Source of the DNA: Candidatus Eiseniibacteriota bacterium
Lineage (GTDB): Bacteria > Joyebacterota > Joyebacteria > Joyebacterales > Joyebacteraceae
Assembly (NCBI GenBank): GCA_030595835.1
Contig: JAUVLG010000016.1
Span: 1 to 42,828 of the forward strand
Direction of reading: 5' to 3'
Length of the DNA: 42,828 nt
Under the pieces are notes generated by a model, which was given only the letters and a program-made list of their open reading frames with translations, ran no database searches and was not told the origin of the DNA. Within the stretch, counting starts at the first letter, position 1, and each line of letters begins with the position of its first letter. A program made the position numbers and the translations under genes. Shown in pieces: positions 1 to 8,337 of the stretch.

Positions 1-150
1 TAGTGGCCGTTGCCCTTTACATGGATCACCATGTACCATTAGCGATTACCGAGGGGCTTTGTCTTCGGGGTGTGGATGTGATGACGGCATTAGATGATGG
101 CACATCTGAATTTGATGATCCAGCCCTGCTGGACCGGGCGAGCTTAGAGT
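1..150 (+). pseudogene. 5' fragment of a DUF5615 (PIN-like nuclease fold) gene
   Basis: The only plus-strand coding signal I accept. Reading from a GTG at position 3 gives an N-terminus with the DUF5615 pattern: a hydrophobic strand ending in an acidic residue (LYMDHHVP), a leucine-rich helix, RGVDVMTA, and a FDDPALLDRAS segment. After about position 147 the resemblance stops: the expected second half (a strand followed by an acidic TRD-type motif) is missing, and the open frame simply runs on antisense to rsmE. DUF5615 proteins are predicted toxins or nucleases of toxin-antitoxin type, often paired with a DUF433 partner, which could lie to the left of this window. The fragment is visibly richer in A+T than its neighbours (codons such as TTA, GTA and GAT), which suggests a decayed transferred gene. 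The true start may lie left of the edge. Confidence 0.6.
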
Positions 151-194
151 CTATGACCTGGGGAGGAGTAATGTCAAACGCTTTCTGCAGGCAG

Positions 195-974
195 CTAGGG
201 CAGAAGTCCTCCAAGTTCGTACGATATCATCGCGGCTACCGCCGCCGCGGCCCAATCGGCCCTGAGCACACGTCTCCCGGCGCTCACGGGCGTGGCCCCG
301 GCGGCCACGAGCGCCTCGACCTCATCGGCTGCCAACCCACCTTCCGGGCCCACGACGAGGAGAACACGCCCGGGCGTTGGGTCACCAAGCGCGTCCCTCA
401 GACCCGTTTCCGCCTCCTCTTCCCAAGCAACCAGGGCGCGGTCGTGCTCCCCCACCAGGCGACAGATCGCGGCGACGTCCCTGACGCTTCCAATCCTCGG
501 GACGAACACACCGCGCGACTGCTTGACCGCGGAGAGTGCAACTGCCTCCCAGCGTGCCAGCCGGGACTTCTCGGTGTCGGAGGATATCTTGCCGATGGTC
601 CTTGCGGTGAACGCGGGCACTATCTCGGCGACGCCCAGTTCGGAGCACCGCCTGACCACCTCATCGAAGGCCCTGCCCTTGAGGAGCCCCTGGACGACCA
701 CCAGCTCCACGCCGCCCCCCCTCTCATGAGAGCGCAACTCGGTGATCGACAGGGTGGCCTCAGAGTGCGCCGCCGCATCGACGCGCGCGATGGCCTCGAC
801 GCCCTCCCCGTCTATCAGTCGGACGAGGTCGCCGGGACGCACACGCACGACGTCGACGGCGTGGTGCCCCTCGGGACCATCAACGATGGCCGCCCGACCC
901 ACGAGAGAGCCCGGCGGCACCCGGAACGTGTCCATTCGCCAGGTGCCCGAGTCGTCGAGCAAACGTTCCGCCAA
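195..974 (-). CDS. rsmE: 16S rRNA m3U1498 methyltransferase RsmE
   Basis: Predicted to methylate N3 of U1498 in 16S rRNA (E. coli numbering) using S-adenosylmethionine; cytoplasmic, in 30S maturation. The 259-residue length is usual. An N-terminal PUA-like domain (FRVPPGSL, then GHHAVDVVRVRPGD) precedes a SPOUT domain with the family blocks LLKGRAFDEVVRRCSELGV, SAVKQSRGVFVP, VGPEGGL and the C-terminal knot segment around GRRVLRADWAAAA. The start is a TTG: it is preceded by GGAGGTGA about six bases upstream, which favours it over an internal ATG 13 codons later. It follows dnaJ by 26 bases as the last gene of the heat-shock operon. The dnaJ-rsmE order is common in bacteria, although prmA, often between them, is absent here. 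Confidence 0.93.
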   Translation of the reverse strand: MAERLLDDSGTWRMDTFRVPPGSLVGRAAIVDGPEGHHAVDVVRVRPGDLVRLIDGEGVEAIARVDAAAHSEATLSITELRSHERGGGVELVVVQGLLKGRAFDEVVRRCSELGVAEIVPAFTARTIGKISSDTEKSRLARWEAVALSAVKQSRGVFVPRIGSVRDVAAICRLVGEHDRALVAWEEEAETGLRDALGDPTPGRVLLVVGPEGGLAADEVEALVAAGATPVSAGRRVLRADWAAAAVAAMISYELGGLLP

Positions 975-1000
975 CTGGTCACCTCCGGCAGATCAGCGAG

Positions 1001-2137
1001 CTAGCGCCCGCGGCTGGGCTTGTACGGCCCCGGGACCTTGGAACTCTGCTGCTTGCCGAGCTCCTTGAGCAGTTTCTTCTCTTCTGAGGAAGGGCGCCTC
1101 GACACCCACACGACGACGCGGATGAGCTCGTCACCCACACCCCTCCCCCTCACGTGCGGAACGCCCTTCCCTCTCATCCGCAGCGTGGTCCCCGAAGGAG
1201 TCCCCGCCGGGATCTTCAGCTTCGCCTTGCCGTCGAGAGTGGGCACCTCGATACTGCCTCCGAGGACGGCCACATCGAGCGACACGGGCAGTTCGAGCAG
1301 CACATGATCGCCGTGCCGATCGAACAGCTCGTGAGGGATCTCCTCGATCAGCACGATCAGGTCGCCGGGCACGCCCCCGCGAGGCCCGGCGTTGCCAGCC
1401 CCCCTTATGGGGATGTAGTTCCCGGTCGCCACGCCAGCCGGGACCTCGACCTCGATGGTGCTCTGGCCTCTCGTCACGCCGAGACCGTCGCAGCTCCCGC
1501 ACTTCTCCTTGATGATCTGGCCCGACCCGGCGCATCTCCCGCAGGGCCCCACGCTCTGGAAGGCGCCGAACATGCCGAGGTTCTGCTGGCGAGCGACCCG
1601 TCCCTGTCCATGACACTCCGGGCATGTGGTGGCCGTCGTTCCGGGCTTCGCCCCGGACCCGCCGCACTTCTCACAGGAGATGTTGCGCGAGATCTTGAGC
1701 TTCTTGGTCACCCCGCTGGACACCTCTTCGAGACTGAGCTTCAGGCGCACCCTGATATCTTGCCCTCGGTGCACGGCAGGCCGGCCACCGCCCGTTGCGC
1801 CGCGGAACAGCTGCTCGAAGATGTTCTCGCCGTTGAAGGCGCCCATGAACGTACGCAGCGCGTCGTCCATGTCAAAGCCCTGGGCGCCCTGGAACCCGGA
1901 CGGTCCCCTCCCGAACGCGGCCGTGCCAAACTGGTCGTACTGGGCGCGCTTCTGCTCGTCGGACAGGATGTCGTACGCTTCGGTCGCCTTCTTGAACTTC
2001 TCCTCCGCGCTTGCGTCCCCCTCGTTCTTGTCGGGGTGGTACTTGAACGCCTGCCCGCGGTAGGCCTTCTTGATCTCCTCGGGGGACGCGTCGCGACCAA
2101 CACCGAGAACCTCGTAGTAATCGTCGGACGAGGCCAA
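1001..2137 (-). CDS. dnaJ: chaperone protein DnaJ (Hsp40)
   Basis: Co-chaperone that stimulates DnaK ATPase and delivers unfolded substrates. The N-terminal J domain ([13 protein letters not shown], with HPD in YHPDKN) is followed by a Gly/Phe-rich linker, four zinc-binding repeats ([32 protein letters not shown]) and the C-terminal substrate domain. The last repeat has D where G is usual. The upstream in-frame GTG at 2143 overlaps the only Shine-Dalgarno sequence (AGGAG), so I place the start at the TTG five bases after it, giving 378 residues. It lies 48 bases after dnaK in the hrcA-grpE-dnaK-dnaJ-rsmE operon and is presumably under the same CIRCE/HrcA control. Confidence 0.95.
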   Translation of the reverse strand: MASSDDYYEVLGVGRDASPEEIKKAYRGQAFKYHPDKNEGDASAEEKFKKATEAYDILSDEQKRAQYDQFGTAAFGRGPSGFQGAQGFDMDDALRTFMGAFNGENIFEQLFRGATGGGRPAVHRGQDIRVRLKLSLEEVSSGVTKKLKISRNISCEKCGGSGAKPGTTATTCPECHGQGRVARQQNLGMFGAFQSVGPCGRCAGSGQIIKEKCGSCDGLGVTRGQSTIEVEVPAGVATGNYIPIRGAGNAGPRGGVPGDLIVLIEEIPHELFDRHGDHVLLELPVSLDVAVLGGSIEVPTLDGKAKLKIPAGTPSGTTLRMRGKGVPHVRGRGVGDELIRVVVWVSRRPSSEEKKLLKELGKQQSSKVPGPYKPSRGR

Positions 2138-2185
2138 TCTCACTCCTCTCGGGCGCGGTGCCGCGCCCCTCGCGTCAGCACAACG

Positions 2186-4117
2186 CTATTCGTCGACGAC
2201 CTCAAAGTCCGCGTCGACGGCGTCGCCGTCATCATTCGTCGCCTGGGCCCCGCCAGCGGCCCCTGCGTCCCCGCCGGCCGCCCCGGCGCCAGCGGTCTCG
2301 CCGGCGGCCGTCTGGGCTCCGGCGTACATCTTCTCAGCAAGCTTGTAGGAGGCGGTCTGAAGCGCCTCCATGTCGCGCTTGATGGCCTCTGCGTCGCCTT
2401 CCTTCAGCGTTTCGTTCAGCTTCTTGATCGCGTCCTCAATGGCCGTCTTCTCCGCCGCATCGAGCGTATCACCGTGCTCAGCCACCGTCTTCTCGGTCGT
2501 GTAGACCAGCGAATCCGCCTGGTTCCGAAGCTCGATCTCCTCACGCTTCGCGGAGTCCTCGGCCGCGTGCGACTCGGCATCGTGGACCATCTTGTCAATT
2601 TCCTCGTCGGAGAACCCGCTCGACACCTCGATGCGTATCTTCTGCTCCTTGCCCGTGCCCAGGTCCTTCGCGGACACGTGGACGATGCCGTTGGCGTCGA
2701 TATCGAACGTCACCTCGATCTGAGGCATGCCGCGGGGCGCGGGCGGAATGCCCACGAGATCGAACCGCCCCAGCGTCCTGTTCTGACTCGCCATGGGGCG
2801 CTCACCCTGCATGACGTGGATCGACACCGCCGGCTGGCTGTCCGCCGCCGTCGAGAAGATCTGGCTCTTCTTGGTCGGGATGGTCGTATTACGCTCGATG
2901 AGCGGGGTCATCACACCGCCTAGCGTCTCGATCCCGAGCGAGAGAGGAGTGACGTCCAGAAGCAGCACGTCCTTGACGTCGGCCTCCCCCGAGAGTATGG
3001 CGCCCTGAATGGCGGCGCCCACGGCGACGACCTCGTCCGGATTCACGCCCTTGTGCGGGTCCTTCCCGAAGATGGCCTTCACCTTCTCCTGGACCGCCGG
3101 CATGCGGGTCGTTCCACCGACCAGCACGACCTCGTCGATATCGGAGGGCGAGACACCAGCGTCCGCCAGCGCCTTCTTGCACGGCGCGGTCGTCCTGTCG
3201 ACCAGATCCTCGACCAGCGACTCGAGCTTCGCCCGTGTCAGCTTCATGGTCAGGTGCTTCGGACCGCTGGAATCAGCCGTGATGAACGGAAGGTTGATGT
3301 CGGTTTCCAGCGTGGTCGACAGCTCGCACTTGGCCTTCTCAGCCGACTCCTTGAGTCGCTGCAGGGCCATGGCGTCGTTGCGAAGATCAATGCCGTTCTC
3401 GCGCTTGAACTCGTCAGCGATCCAGTCCATCACGCGATGGTCGAGGTTGTCGCCACCCAGGTGCGTATCACCGTTCGTGGCCAGCACCTTGACGAGTCCC
3501 TCGTCGAGCTCGAGGATCGAGATGTCGAACGTCCCGCCTCCGAAGTCGTAGACGGCTATCTTCTCCTGCCCCTTCTTGTCGAGGCCGTACGCAAGCGACG
3601 CCGCGGTCGGCTCGTTGATGATGCGAAGGACCTCGAGGCCGGCGATCTTCCCGGCGTCCTTGGTCGCCTGTCTCTGCGAGTCGTTGAAGTAGGCGGGTAC
3701 CGTAATGACGGCCTTCTCAACCTTCTCGCCCAGATGTTCCTCGGCCGTGTTCTTCATGGCGGTCAGGATCATCGCCGAGATCTCCGGCGGGGCATACGAC
3801 TGGCCGAGAACCTCGATCCTGACCTTGCCACCGTCGTTCTTCGTGACCTTGTAGGGGACAAGTCCCATCTCCTCGGTGACCTCGTCGTACCGCCTTCCCA
3901 TGAAGCGCTTGATGGAGAAGATGGTGTTCTCGGGGTTCGTCACCGCCTGACGCTTCGCGACCTGTCCGACCAGCCTCTCACCCTTCTTGGTGAAAGCGAC
4001 AACCGAGGGCGTAGTGCGCGAGCCCTCCGGACTCGGGATGACGGTGGCCTCGCCACCCTCCATCACGGCCACACACGAATTCGTCGTACCCAGATCGATT
4101 CCTATGACCTTGCTCAT
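2186..4117 (-). CDS. dnaK: molecular chaperone DnaK (Hsp70)
   Basis: ATP-driven cytoplasmic chaperone, 643 residues, full length. The Hsp70 signatures are all visible: [13 protein letters not shown] at the N-terminus, [14 protein letters not shown] near residue 190, and [14 protein letters not shown] near 330. Next come the linker [16 protein letters not shown], the beta-sandwich substrate domain and a helical lid. The tail has a Gly/Ala-rich stretch and ends in acidic DADFEVVDE. The start is taken at the ATG ([10 protein letters not shown]) because AAGGAGG lies 10 bases upstream; a TTG three codons earlier would leave only one base after the Shine-Dalgarno sequence. It sits between grpE and dnaJ. 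Confidence 0.98.
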   Translation of the reverse strand: MSKVIGIDLGTTNSCVAVMEGGEATVIPSPEGSRTTPSVVAFTKKGERLVGQVAKRQAVTNPENTIFSIKRFMGRRYDEVTEEMGLVPYKVTKNDGGKVRIEVLGQSYAPPEISAMILTAMKNTAEEHLGEKVEKAVITVPAYFNDSQRQATKDAGKIAGLEVLRIINEPTAASLAYGLDKKGQEKIAVYDFGGGTFDISILELDEGLVKVLATNGDTHLGGDNLDHRVMDWIADEFKRENGIDLRNDAMALQRLKESAEKAKCELSTTLETDINLPFITADSSGPKHLTMKLTRAKLESLVEDLVDRTTAPCKKALADAGVSPSDIDEVVLVGGTTRMPAVQEKVKAIFGKDPHKGVNPDEVVAVGAAIQGAILSGEADVKDVLLLDVTPLSLGIETLGGVMTPLIERNTTIPTKKSQIFSTAADSQPAVSIHVMQGERPMASQNRTLGRFDLVGIPPAPRGMPQIEVTFDIDANGIVHVSAKDLGTGKEQKIRIEVSSGFSDEEIDKMVHDAESHAAEDSAKREEIELRNQADSLVYTTEKTVAEHGDTLDAAEKTAIEDAIKKLNETLKEGDAEAIKRDMEALQTASYKLAEKMYAGAQTAAGETAGAGAAGGDAGAAGGAQATNDDGDAVDADFEVVDE

Positions 4118-4208
4118 ATCTGTCAATCCTCCTTAAGGGCCGCCGGTGACGGGCCTCACGCCCGCCCGGATGCGCGCCTGATGCGGCGCACCGCCGGGGC
4201 TCTCCACG

Positions 4209-4775
4209 TCACTTCGATACAATGACCTTCGAACAACGAAGCAGTCTATCTCCCAGGAGGTACCCTCTCTGGGTCTCTTCAACGATGTGATCCGGGTCGT
4301 GCCCGGTGGATTCCACATGCCCCACGGCCTCATGAAGATTGGGGTCGAACTCGCACGCCCTAGTTACTATCGGCGTTACGCCGTGCTTCCTGAGGATGTC
4401 CGTCATGTGCTTGAGAATGAGTTCGACGCCCTCTCTCAGGGAACCGCCCTCGGAATCGCCGTCCGGGTCTTCACAGGCGAGCGCCCTCTCGAAGTTGTCC
4501 ACTACGTCGAGCAGGTCGAGGATTATCTCCTCGCGCGCCGCCGCCGACCACCTGTGCCTGTCTCTCTCGACGCGCTTCCTGTAGTTGTCGAGGTCCGCGA
4601 GAGCCCTGAGCCACTTGCCGTTCAGCTCGTCCAGCTCGGACGTAACATCCTCGGTCTCAGCGTCCACGTCCTGCGCGTCAGCGCCGCGTGTCCCGGTGAG
4701 CGTCCCTTCGCCTGCGTCGCGCGCCTCGCGCGACCCGTCTGGCCCGTCCTCTTCTTTCCGTTTCCTCTTCGTCAT
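4209..4775 (-). CDS. grpE: nucleotide exchange factor GrpE
   Basis: Dimeric exchange factor that releases ADP from DnaK. The protein has 188 residues from the ATG giving MTKRKRKEE. A charged, low-complexity N-terminus leads into the long coiled-coil helix (LNGKWLRALADLDNYRKRVERD). The beta-wing domain carries family residues, including FDPNLHEAVGHV and the closing GYLLGDRLLRCSKVIVSK. An in-frame extension further upstream would overlap hrcA and shows no GrpE-like sequence, so I reject it. The gene begins 37 bases after hrcA ends. Its Shine-Dalgarno is not strong (GGGAG about 15 bases before the ATG). Confidence 0.95.
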   Translation of the reverse strand: MTKRKRKEEDGPDGSREARDAGEGTLTGTRGADAQDVDAETEDVTSELDELNGKWLRALADLDNYRKRVERDRHRWSAAAREEIILDLLDVVDNFERALACEDPDGDSEGGSLREGVELILKHMTDILRKHGVTPIVTRACEFDPNLHEAVGHVESTGHDPDHIVEETQRGYLLGDRLLRCSKVIVSK

Positions 4776-4812
4776 GTCTGTGACTCGAACTCCCTGTGTT
4801 GTCCGCCAACGC

Positions 4813-5841
4813 CTACTCCGCGAGCAGGTCGTCGAGCACCTTCGAGAAATACCCGACAAGACCCATCAGCTTCGGGTATCTCATCCGTGTCGGCCCGATT
4901 ATGCCCATGCGGGCCACGGAGCCGCCGATCCTGTATGTGCCTGCGACAAGGGACATCCGGCTCATGCCGCGGCAGTCGTTCTCACGCCCGATGACCACCC
5001 GCACCTCGGCCGCCTCGGCCGAACCACGAACGACATCGGCGAGCGTCTCCTCGCTGTCGAAGATGTCCCCCAGCGAGGCCACATCGGCCGAGAACTCCGG
5101 GTTACGGAAGATGTAGCGTGCGCCCTCGTAGTGGATGCGCTCACCTCCACGCGGACTCAGGAAGACGCGAACCCCGTCCAGCAGTCCGGCCAGCCAGTCG
5201 CCCGGCGCCGGGTCCCGCTCCTCGAGCCGCCTCTCGATCGTTGCGGAAGCCTCGGAGAGCATCACGCCCCGCAGCCACTTGTTCAGAAGGTCGGACGCCC
5301 TCGACACCTCGGCTTTGTGAAACGTGCCGTCCGTCGTGAGAACGGCGGTCCGCGTAGGCCCGATGTCCGTGGCCACCACTACCATGATGCGACCCGCACC
5401 GATGGCGGCGAGCGCCACCTGCTCGATGAGGTGTCCCCCTCCGGAGGGAGCGACCGCGACTGCCATCTGCCTGGAGGCCTCGCTGACCATGTGAGAGATA
5501 CCCGCGAGGACTGTCGCCAGGTCACAGTGCACGAGCTTGGCCAGCTCACTGCCGATCGTCTCCCGCTCACTGGGCGTCAGACCGACGGGCTTGACCAGAT
5601 TGTCGACGTAGTAGCGATAGCCCAGGTCTGTCGGAACGCGACCGGCGGAGGTGTGAGGCTGAAGTATGAGCCCCTTCTCCTCCAACGCGCGCATCACGTT
5701 CCTGACCGTGGCCGAACTCAGGCTGACGGCGCTCATGCGCACGACCGCGCTCGAACTGACCGGCTTCGCCTCGCGGACGTAGCCGTCAATGACCGACTGC
5801 AGTATGGTGCTCTCTCTCTCGGTGAGTTCGACTCCGTGCAC
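4813..5841 (-). CDS. hrcA: heat-inducible transcription repressor HrcA
   Basis: Repressor of class I heat-shock genes; it binds CIRCE operators and depends on GroEL for activity in organisms where it has been studied. The 342 residues begin with a winged-helix domain (LTERESTILQSVIDGYVREAKPVSS, with the recognition helix in LSSATVRNVMRALEEKGL and the wing in HTSAGRVPTDLGYRYYVD). The GAF-like dimerisation domain follows, ending in the conserved IGPTRMRYPKLMGLVGYFSKVL. The start is a GTG with CAGGAG nine bases before it. It is the first gene of the operon and lies directly behind a perfect CIRCE element, so it should be autoregulated. Confidence 0.96.
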   Translation of the reverse strand: MHGVELTERESTILQSVIDGYVREAKPVSSSAVVRMSAVSLSSATVRNVMRALEEKGLILQPHTSAGRVPTDLGYRYYVDNLVKPVGLTPSERETIGSELAKLVHCDLATVLAGISHMVSEASRQMAVAVAPSGGGHLIEQVALAAIGAGRIMVVVATDIGPTRTAVLTTDGTFHKAEVSRASDLLNKWLRGVMLSEASATIERRLEERDPAPGDWLAGLLDGVRVFLSPRGGERIHYEGARYIFRNPEFSADVASLGDIFDSEETLADVVRGSAEAAEVRVVIGRENDCRGMSRMSLVAGTYRIGGSVARMGIIGPTRMRYPKLMGLVGYFSKVLDDLLAE

Positions 5842-5866
5842 GCCATCCGGCTCCTGGAACAGGCCC

Positions 5867-5893
5867 TTAGCACTCTCCTTGTAAGAGTGCTAA
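5867..5893 (-). promoter_or_regulatory. CIRCE operator (HrcA binding site)
   Basis: A perfect inverted repeat, TTAGCACTC - 9 bases - GAGTGCTAA, identical to the CIRCE consensus. It lies 25 bases upstream of the hrcA GTG and starts 6 bases downstream of the predicted -10 box. It therefore covers the expected transcription start, where bound HrcA would block RNA polymerase. It would also form a hairpin near the 5' end of the mRNA. Confidence 0.97.
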
Positions 5894-5899
5894 GGCGCA

Positions 5900-5927
5900 A
5901 GATAACGCGACGCGCGTCGGGTGTCAA
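5900..5927 (-). promoter_or_regulatory. sigma70-type promoter of hrcA-grpE-dnaK-dnaJ-rsmE
   Basis: On the minus strand a perfect -35 box TTGACA (5922-5927) is separated by 16 bases from TTATCT (5900-5905), a reasonable -10 box. The predicted start lies within or at the edge of the CIRCE operator. This is a vegetative rather than a sigma32-like promoter, consistent with repressor-based heat-shock control. Confidence 0.75.
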
Positions 5928-5962
5928 GCCGAAAGGGGCAAGGGATAGGAGCTCTTGCGGCG

Positions 5963-6598
5963 TCAGCGAATGACGTCGAAGAGCCGCTCGAAGCGAGGCC
6001 GCTTGGTTTTCCCGTCCCAGGACCAGTAGATGCCGACGGCCTTGCCCTTCATGAGGGTCTTGTCCATGAATCCCCAGTCACGACTGTCGGCGCTCCAGTT
6101 CCTGTTGTCCCCCATCATGAAGAGGGAGTCCTTGGGGACCTTGATGGGACCGTAGTCCGCCCAGCGCGGCGTCGGCGGCTTCAGCTTGATGAAGCTCTCG
6201 TCCTTCCGCTCGCCGTTCAGGTAGAGGACGTTGTTCTTGAGCTCGACGATGTCTCCCTCGGTCCCGATGCAGCGCTTGACGTAGTTCTCTTTCCGGCCGC
6301 GCGGGTCGGGGTTCGGGTACTGGAAGACGATGACATCGCCATAGCGCGGCTCCCGAATACCGGGCAGGCGAGTGTCGGTGAACGGGACCTTGATGCCATA
6401 GATGAACTTGTTGACGACGAGGAAGTCACCAACAAGCAGAGTGTCCTCCATCGAGCCCGATGGGATCCTGAACGTCTGGATGACAAAGGCCCTGAGGATA
6501 AGGGCGAGCACGACCGCGGTGACGACCGTCTCAACGAAGTCACGGAAGGCGTCCTTCCGCTTGGCCTTTTTCGCTGGTGTGCCTGCCTTCTTCCCCAT
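5963..6598 (-). CDS. lepB: signal peptidase I
   Basis: Membrane serine protease that removes signal peptides from exported preproteins. It has 211 residues: a basic N-terminus, one membrane segment (about residues 22-41), then the catalytic box IPSGSMEDTLLVGD, whose second serine (Ser49) is the nucleophile. The Lys box is GDVIVFQYP...NYVKRCIGTEGD and the last box is MGDNRNWSADSRDWGF. The ATG is preceded by GGGGAGGT seven bases upstream. It follows the DUF5683 gene by 51 bases and is probably the last gene of that transcript, since the hrcA promoter begins just after it. Confidence 0.95.
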   Translation of the reverse strand: MGKKAGTPAKKAKRKDAFRDFVETVVTAVVLALILRAFVIQTFRIPSGSMEDTLLVGDFLVVNKFIYGIKVPFTDTRLPGIREPRYGDVIVFQYPNPDPRGRKENYVKRCIGTEGDIVELKNNVLYLNGERKDESFIKLKPPTPRWADYGPIKVPKDSLFMMGDNRNWSADSRDWGFMDKTLMKGKAVGIYWSWDGKTKRPRFERLFDVIR

Positions 6599-6649
6599 CC
6601 TGCCTACCTCCCCGTCCGCTCGGAGTGCGAACTTTCTAGGTCTCTCAAG

Positions 6650-7171
6650 CTAGAATCTGAATGTCAGGGCGACGCGGAACTCCCCGCCGCCGGTGCCATC
6701 CCCCCCGAAGGAACTCTCCACGCGAGGAGCGGGGGGATCATCGAAGCCCACCAGGTGCGCGTCCACGTAGGCGTCCGCCAGACCGTACAGCGCCGCGACG
6801 GCGGCCCACCAGACCAGCGTCTGCCTCTTGTCGAAGTGCTCCGAGTACTCGTCGTAGTACCGGTCGTCGGCCGTCTGCTTGTACAACCTGAGCGAGTTGC
6901 GCGCGCGCCGATCCTCGACGACGAGGCCGGCCACGAGGAAGGTCTCCACCGCGCAGACGACCGCGGCCTTGCACTCCGCCCCGTTCAGCAGCTGTCCGAG
7001 GCCCGGATGCGCCGCCGACGCCACCATCGCAGTAGTACCGCGGGGCCGGTTCGCGCCGTCCTCCGTCCGCGGAGTGCTCCCACTCACGGTTCCGGCTCCC
7101 GAGGCCGCCGGAGACAGCGCGGCCAGGATCCACGCGAAGACGACCACCCCAACTCCTGCGCGTCTCATCAT
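6650..7171 (-). CDS. DUF5683-like exported/membrane protein
   Basis: A 173-residue protein of unknown function. It has a signal peptide (about residues 1-25, ending AASGAG) and a Gly/Thr/Arg-rich spacer. A HPGLGQLLNG motif near residue 55, followed by hydrophobic segments (about 67-85 and 118-140), is the pattern of DUF5683 proteins from the FCB group. The C-terminus ends in alternating hydrophobic residues and a final Phe (FRVALTFRF), as in outer-membrane or surface beta proteins. The stop of the upstream PP-loop gene overlaps this start (ATGA), implying translational coupling. No enzyme motif is visible. Confidence 0.65.
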   Translation of the reverse strand: MMRRAGVGVVVFAWILAALSPAASGAGTVSGSTPRTEDGANRPRGTTAMVASAAHPGLGQLLNGAECKAAVVCAVETFLVAGLVVEDRRARNSLRLYKQTADDRYYDEYSEHFDKRQTLVWWAAVAALYGLADAYVDAHLVGFDDPPAPRVESSFGGDGTGGGEFRVALTFRF

Positions 7172-8139
7172 TTGACGGCCAGCCCTCTGACTTCCCTTGA
7201 TGTGAGAGGCACGACCTCGATCGTGCGCGACCCGGTGCTGCCCCTGATCTCAATTGTGATGCTCTCGGCTTCACCCGTGTCGGCGTACCTCGCCACCACC
7301 GCACCGGCCAGCTGCTCGTCCGCGGGCTCCGGCGCGCCGGTGATGACACCCACGGGGCCCCTGCATCCGACCGCCTTGACGTAGAGCGCTTCCGGCAGAT
7401 CGAGCGAGAACAGCTTCTCGTTCTCAGCGTGATTCCGCCCAACCGCGAGCTTGGCCCGCTTGGACAATCTGAACTGCCTGCCGATCGAAAGGAGCCTGAC
7501 CCCCGGATCGCTCAGCCCCTCATGCTCCTTGAGATCGCGCATGGCGCGGGCGAAGTTCTCGTCGGTGAGAAGACACCCGCCGGCGGGCGACTCGTATTCC
7601 TTGATCCCGAAGCGTTCCGCCAGGTCCATCTGCGGCTTCCTCGTCCGCCCGTGCAGCCCAAGCAGTTTCTCCCGGTCGACCCACCCTTCTTTCTCCGGGA
7701 TTGTCGGCTGAAGCAGCTTGGCGGAGAGCGGGCGGAGCAGGTAGCCCTTGACACCCGCCTCCCGTTCGACGGCCTCGAGGCCGTAGCGCATCTGGGACTT
7801 TGGCCGCTGGCCCACCACTTCACCCGTGGCGATGAACGACGCTCCCAGCTCTTCCATGCGCTCTGCCGCGCGTGTGACCATGAGCGCGTGGCAGTCTATG
7901 CACGGGTTCATGTTCCTCCCGAACCCGTACTTGGGCGCCTCGATCAGCCGGAGAATGTCCTCGCTGATGTCGATCGCTATGAGCTCGATGCCCATCTCCT
8001 CGGCGCTCGTCCTGGCCTTCTCGGCGTCGAAGAACGAGGACACGAAGCTGATGGCGATAACCTCGATGCCCTGCTCCAGCAGAAGAGCCGCCGCCAGGAT
8101 GCTGTCAAGCCCTCCGGACAGGAGCACAAGAGCTCGCAC
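7168..8139 (-). CDS. PP-loop ATPase, ThiI/MnmA-like (probable tRNA thiolation-type enzyme)
   Basis: A 323-residue protein from a GTG with AAGGA nine bases upstream. An N-terminal PP-loop (SGGLDS, residues 8-13) binds ATP. A strongly conserved NPCIDCH block (Cys80, Cys83) and a later AGGCLLTD block (Cys189) supply cysteines that could carry a persulfide or bind metal. Relatives are annotated as tRNA 4-thiouridine synthase (ThiI) or thiouridylate methyltransferase-like proteins, but it lacks the THUMP and rhodanese domains of true ThiI, so the substrate is uncertain. It lies 49 bases downstream of the selenocysteine tRNA and two features after selD, which leaves open a role in tRNA sulfur or selenium modification (inference). 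Confidence 0.75.
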   Translation of the reverse strand: MRALVLLSGGLDSILAAALLLEQGIEVIAISFVSSFFDAEKARTSAEEMGIELIAIDISEDILRLIEAPKYGFGRNMNPCIDCHALMVTRAAERMEELGASFIATGEVVGQRPKSQMRYGLEAVEREAGVKGYLLRPLSAKLLQPTIPEKEGWVDREKLLGLHGRTRKPQMDLAERFGIKEYESPAGGCLLTDENFARAMRDLKEHEGLSDPGVRLLSIGRQFRLSKRAKLAVGRNHAENEKLFSLDLPEALYVKAVGCRGPVGVITGAPEPADEQLAGAVVARYADTGEAESITIEIRGSTGSRTIEVVPLTSREVRGLAVK

Positions 8140-8188
8140 GATACGTGTTCCTTCCAGATGAATTAGACTGCGACCGTCGAACAAACGT

Positions 8189-8286
8189 TGGCGGGAATGT
8201 GTGGGAATCGAACCCACCCCGGACGGGATCAGCCGCCAGACAAAGGGTTTGAAACCCTCGAGGCCCACCAGGACCTATCCATTCCC
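8189..8286 (-). tRNA. selC: tRNA-Sec (anticodon UCA)
   Basis: A 98-base gene with the hallmarks of bacterial selenocysteine tRNA. A 7-bp acceptor match (GGGAATG/CATTCCC) is followed by an eighth G-A opposition. The D stem is 6 bp with a 4-base loop (AGGTCC-TGGT-GGGCCT). The anticodon loop is TTTCAAA, with anticodon TCA. There is a long variable arm (GGCGG/CCGTC stem) and a 5-bp T stem with TTCGATT loop. The discriminator is G, and CCA is encoded. It decodes in-frame UGA with SelB and a SECIS hairpin. It lies 51 bases after selD and may be processed from the same transcript; I see no clear promoter of its own. Confidence 0.93.
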
Positions 8287-8337
8287 ACGTGAACGGCAGC
8301 GGGACGCGTGCAGCGGGCGAGCCCGGTTCGGACCTGT

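Noticed and set aside
1154-2923. Long plus-strand open frame opposite dnaJ and dnaK (589 codons)
   Set aside because: It is antisense to unmistakable chaperone genes and has the Arg/Leu/His/Asp-rich composition of a GC-rich shadow frame, with no recognisable domain.
4585-5973. Plus-strand open frame across grpE, hrcA and the CIRCE element
   Set aside because: It runs through the promoter and operator and antisense to two conserved genes; composition is that of a shadow frame.
8140-8268. N-terminal extension of the PP-loop protein
   Set aside because: The extension translates through the tRNA-Sec gene; the GTG at 8139 has a proper Shine-Dalgarno and gives the family start.
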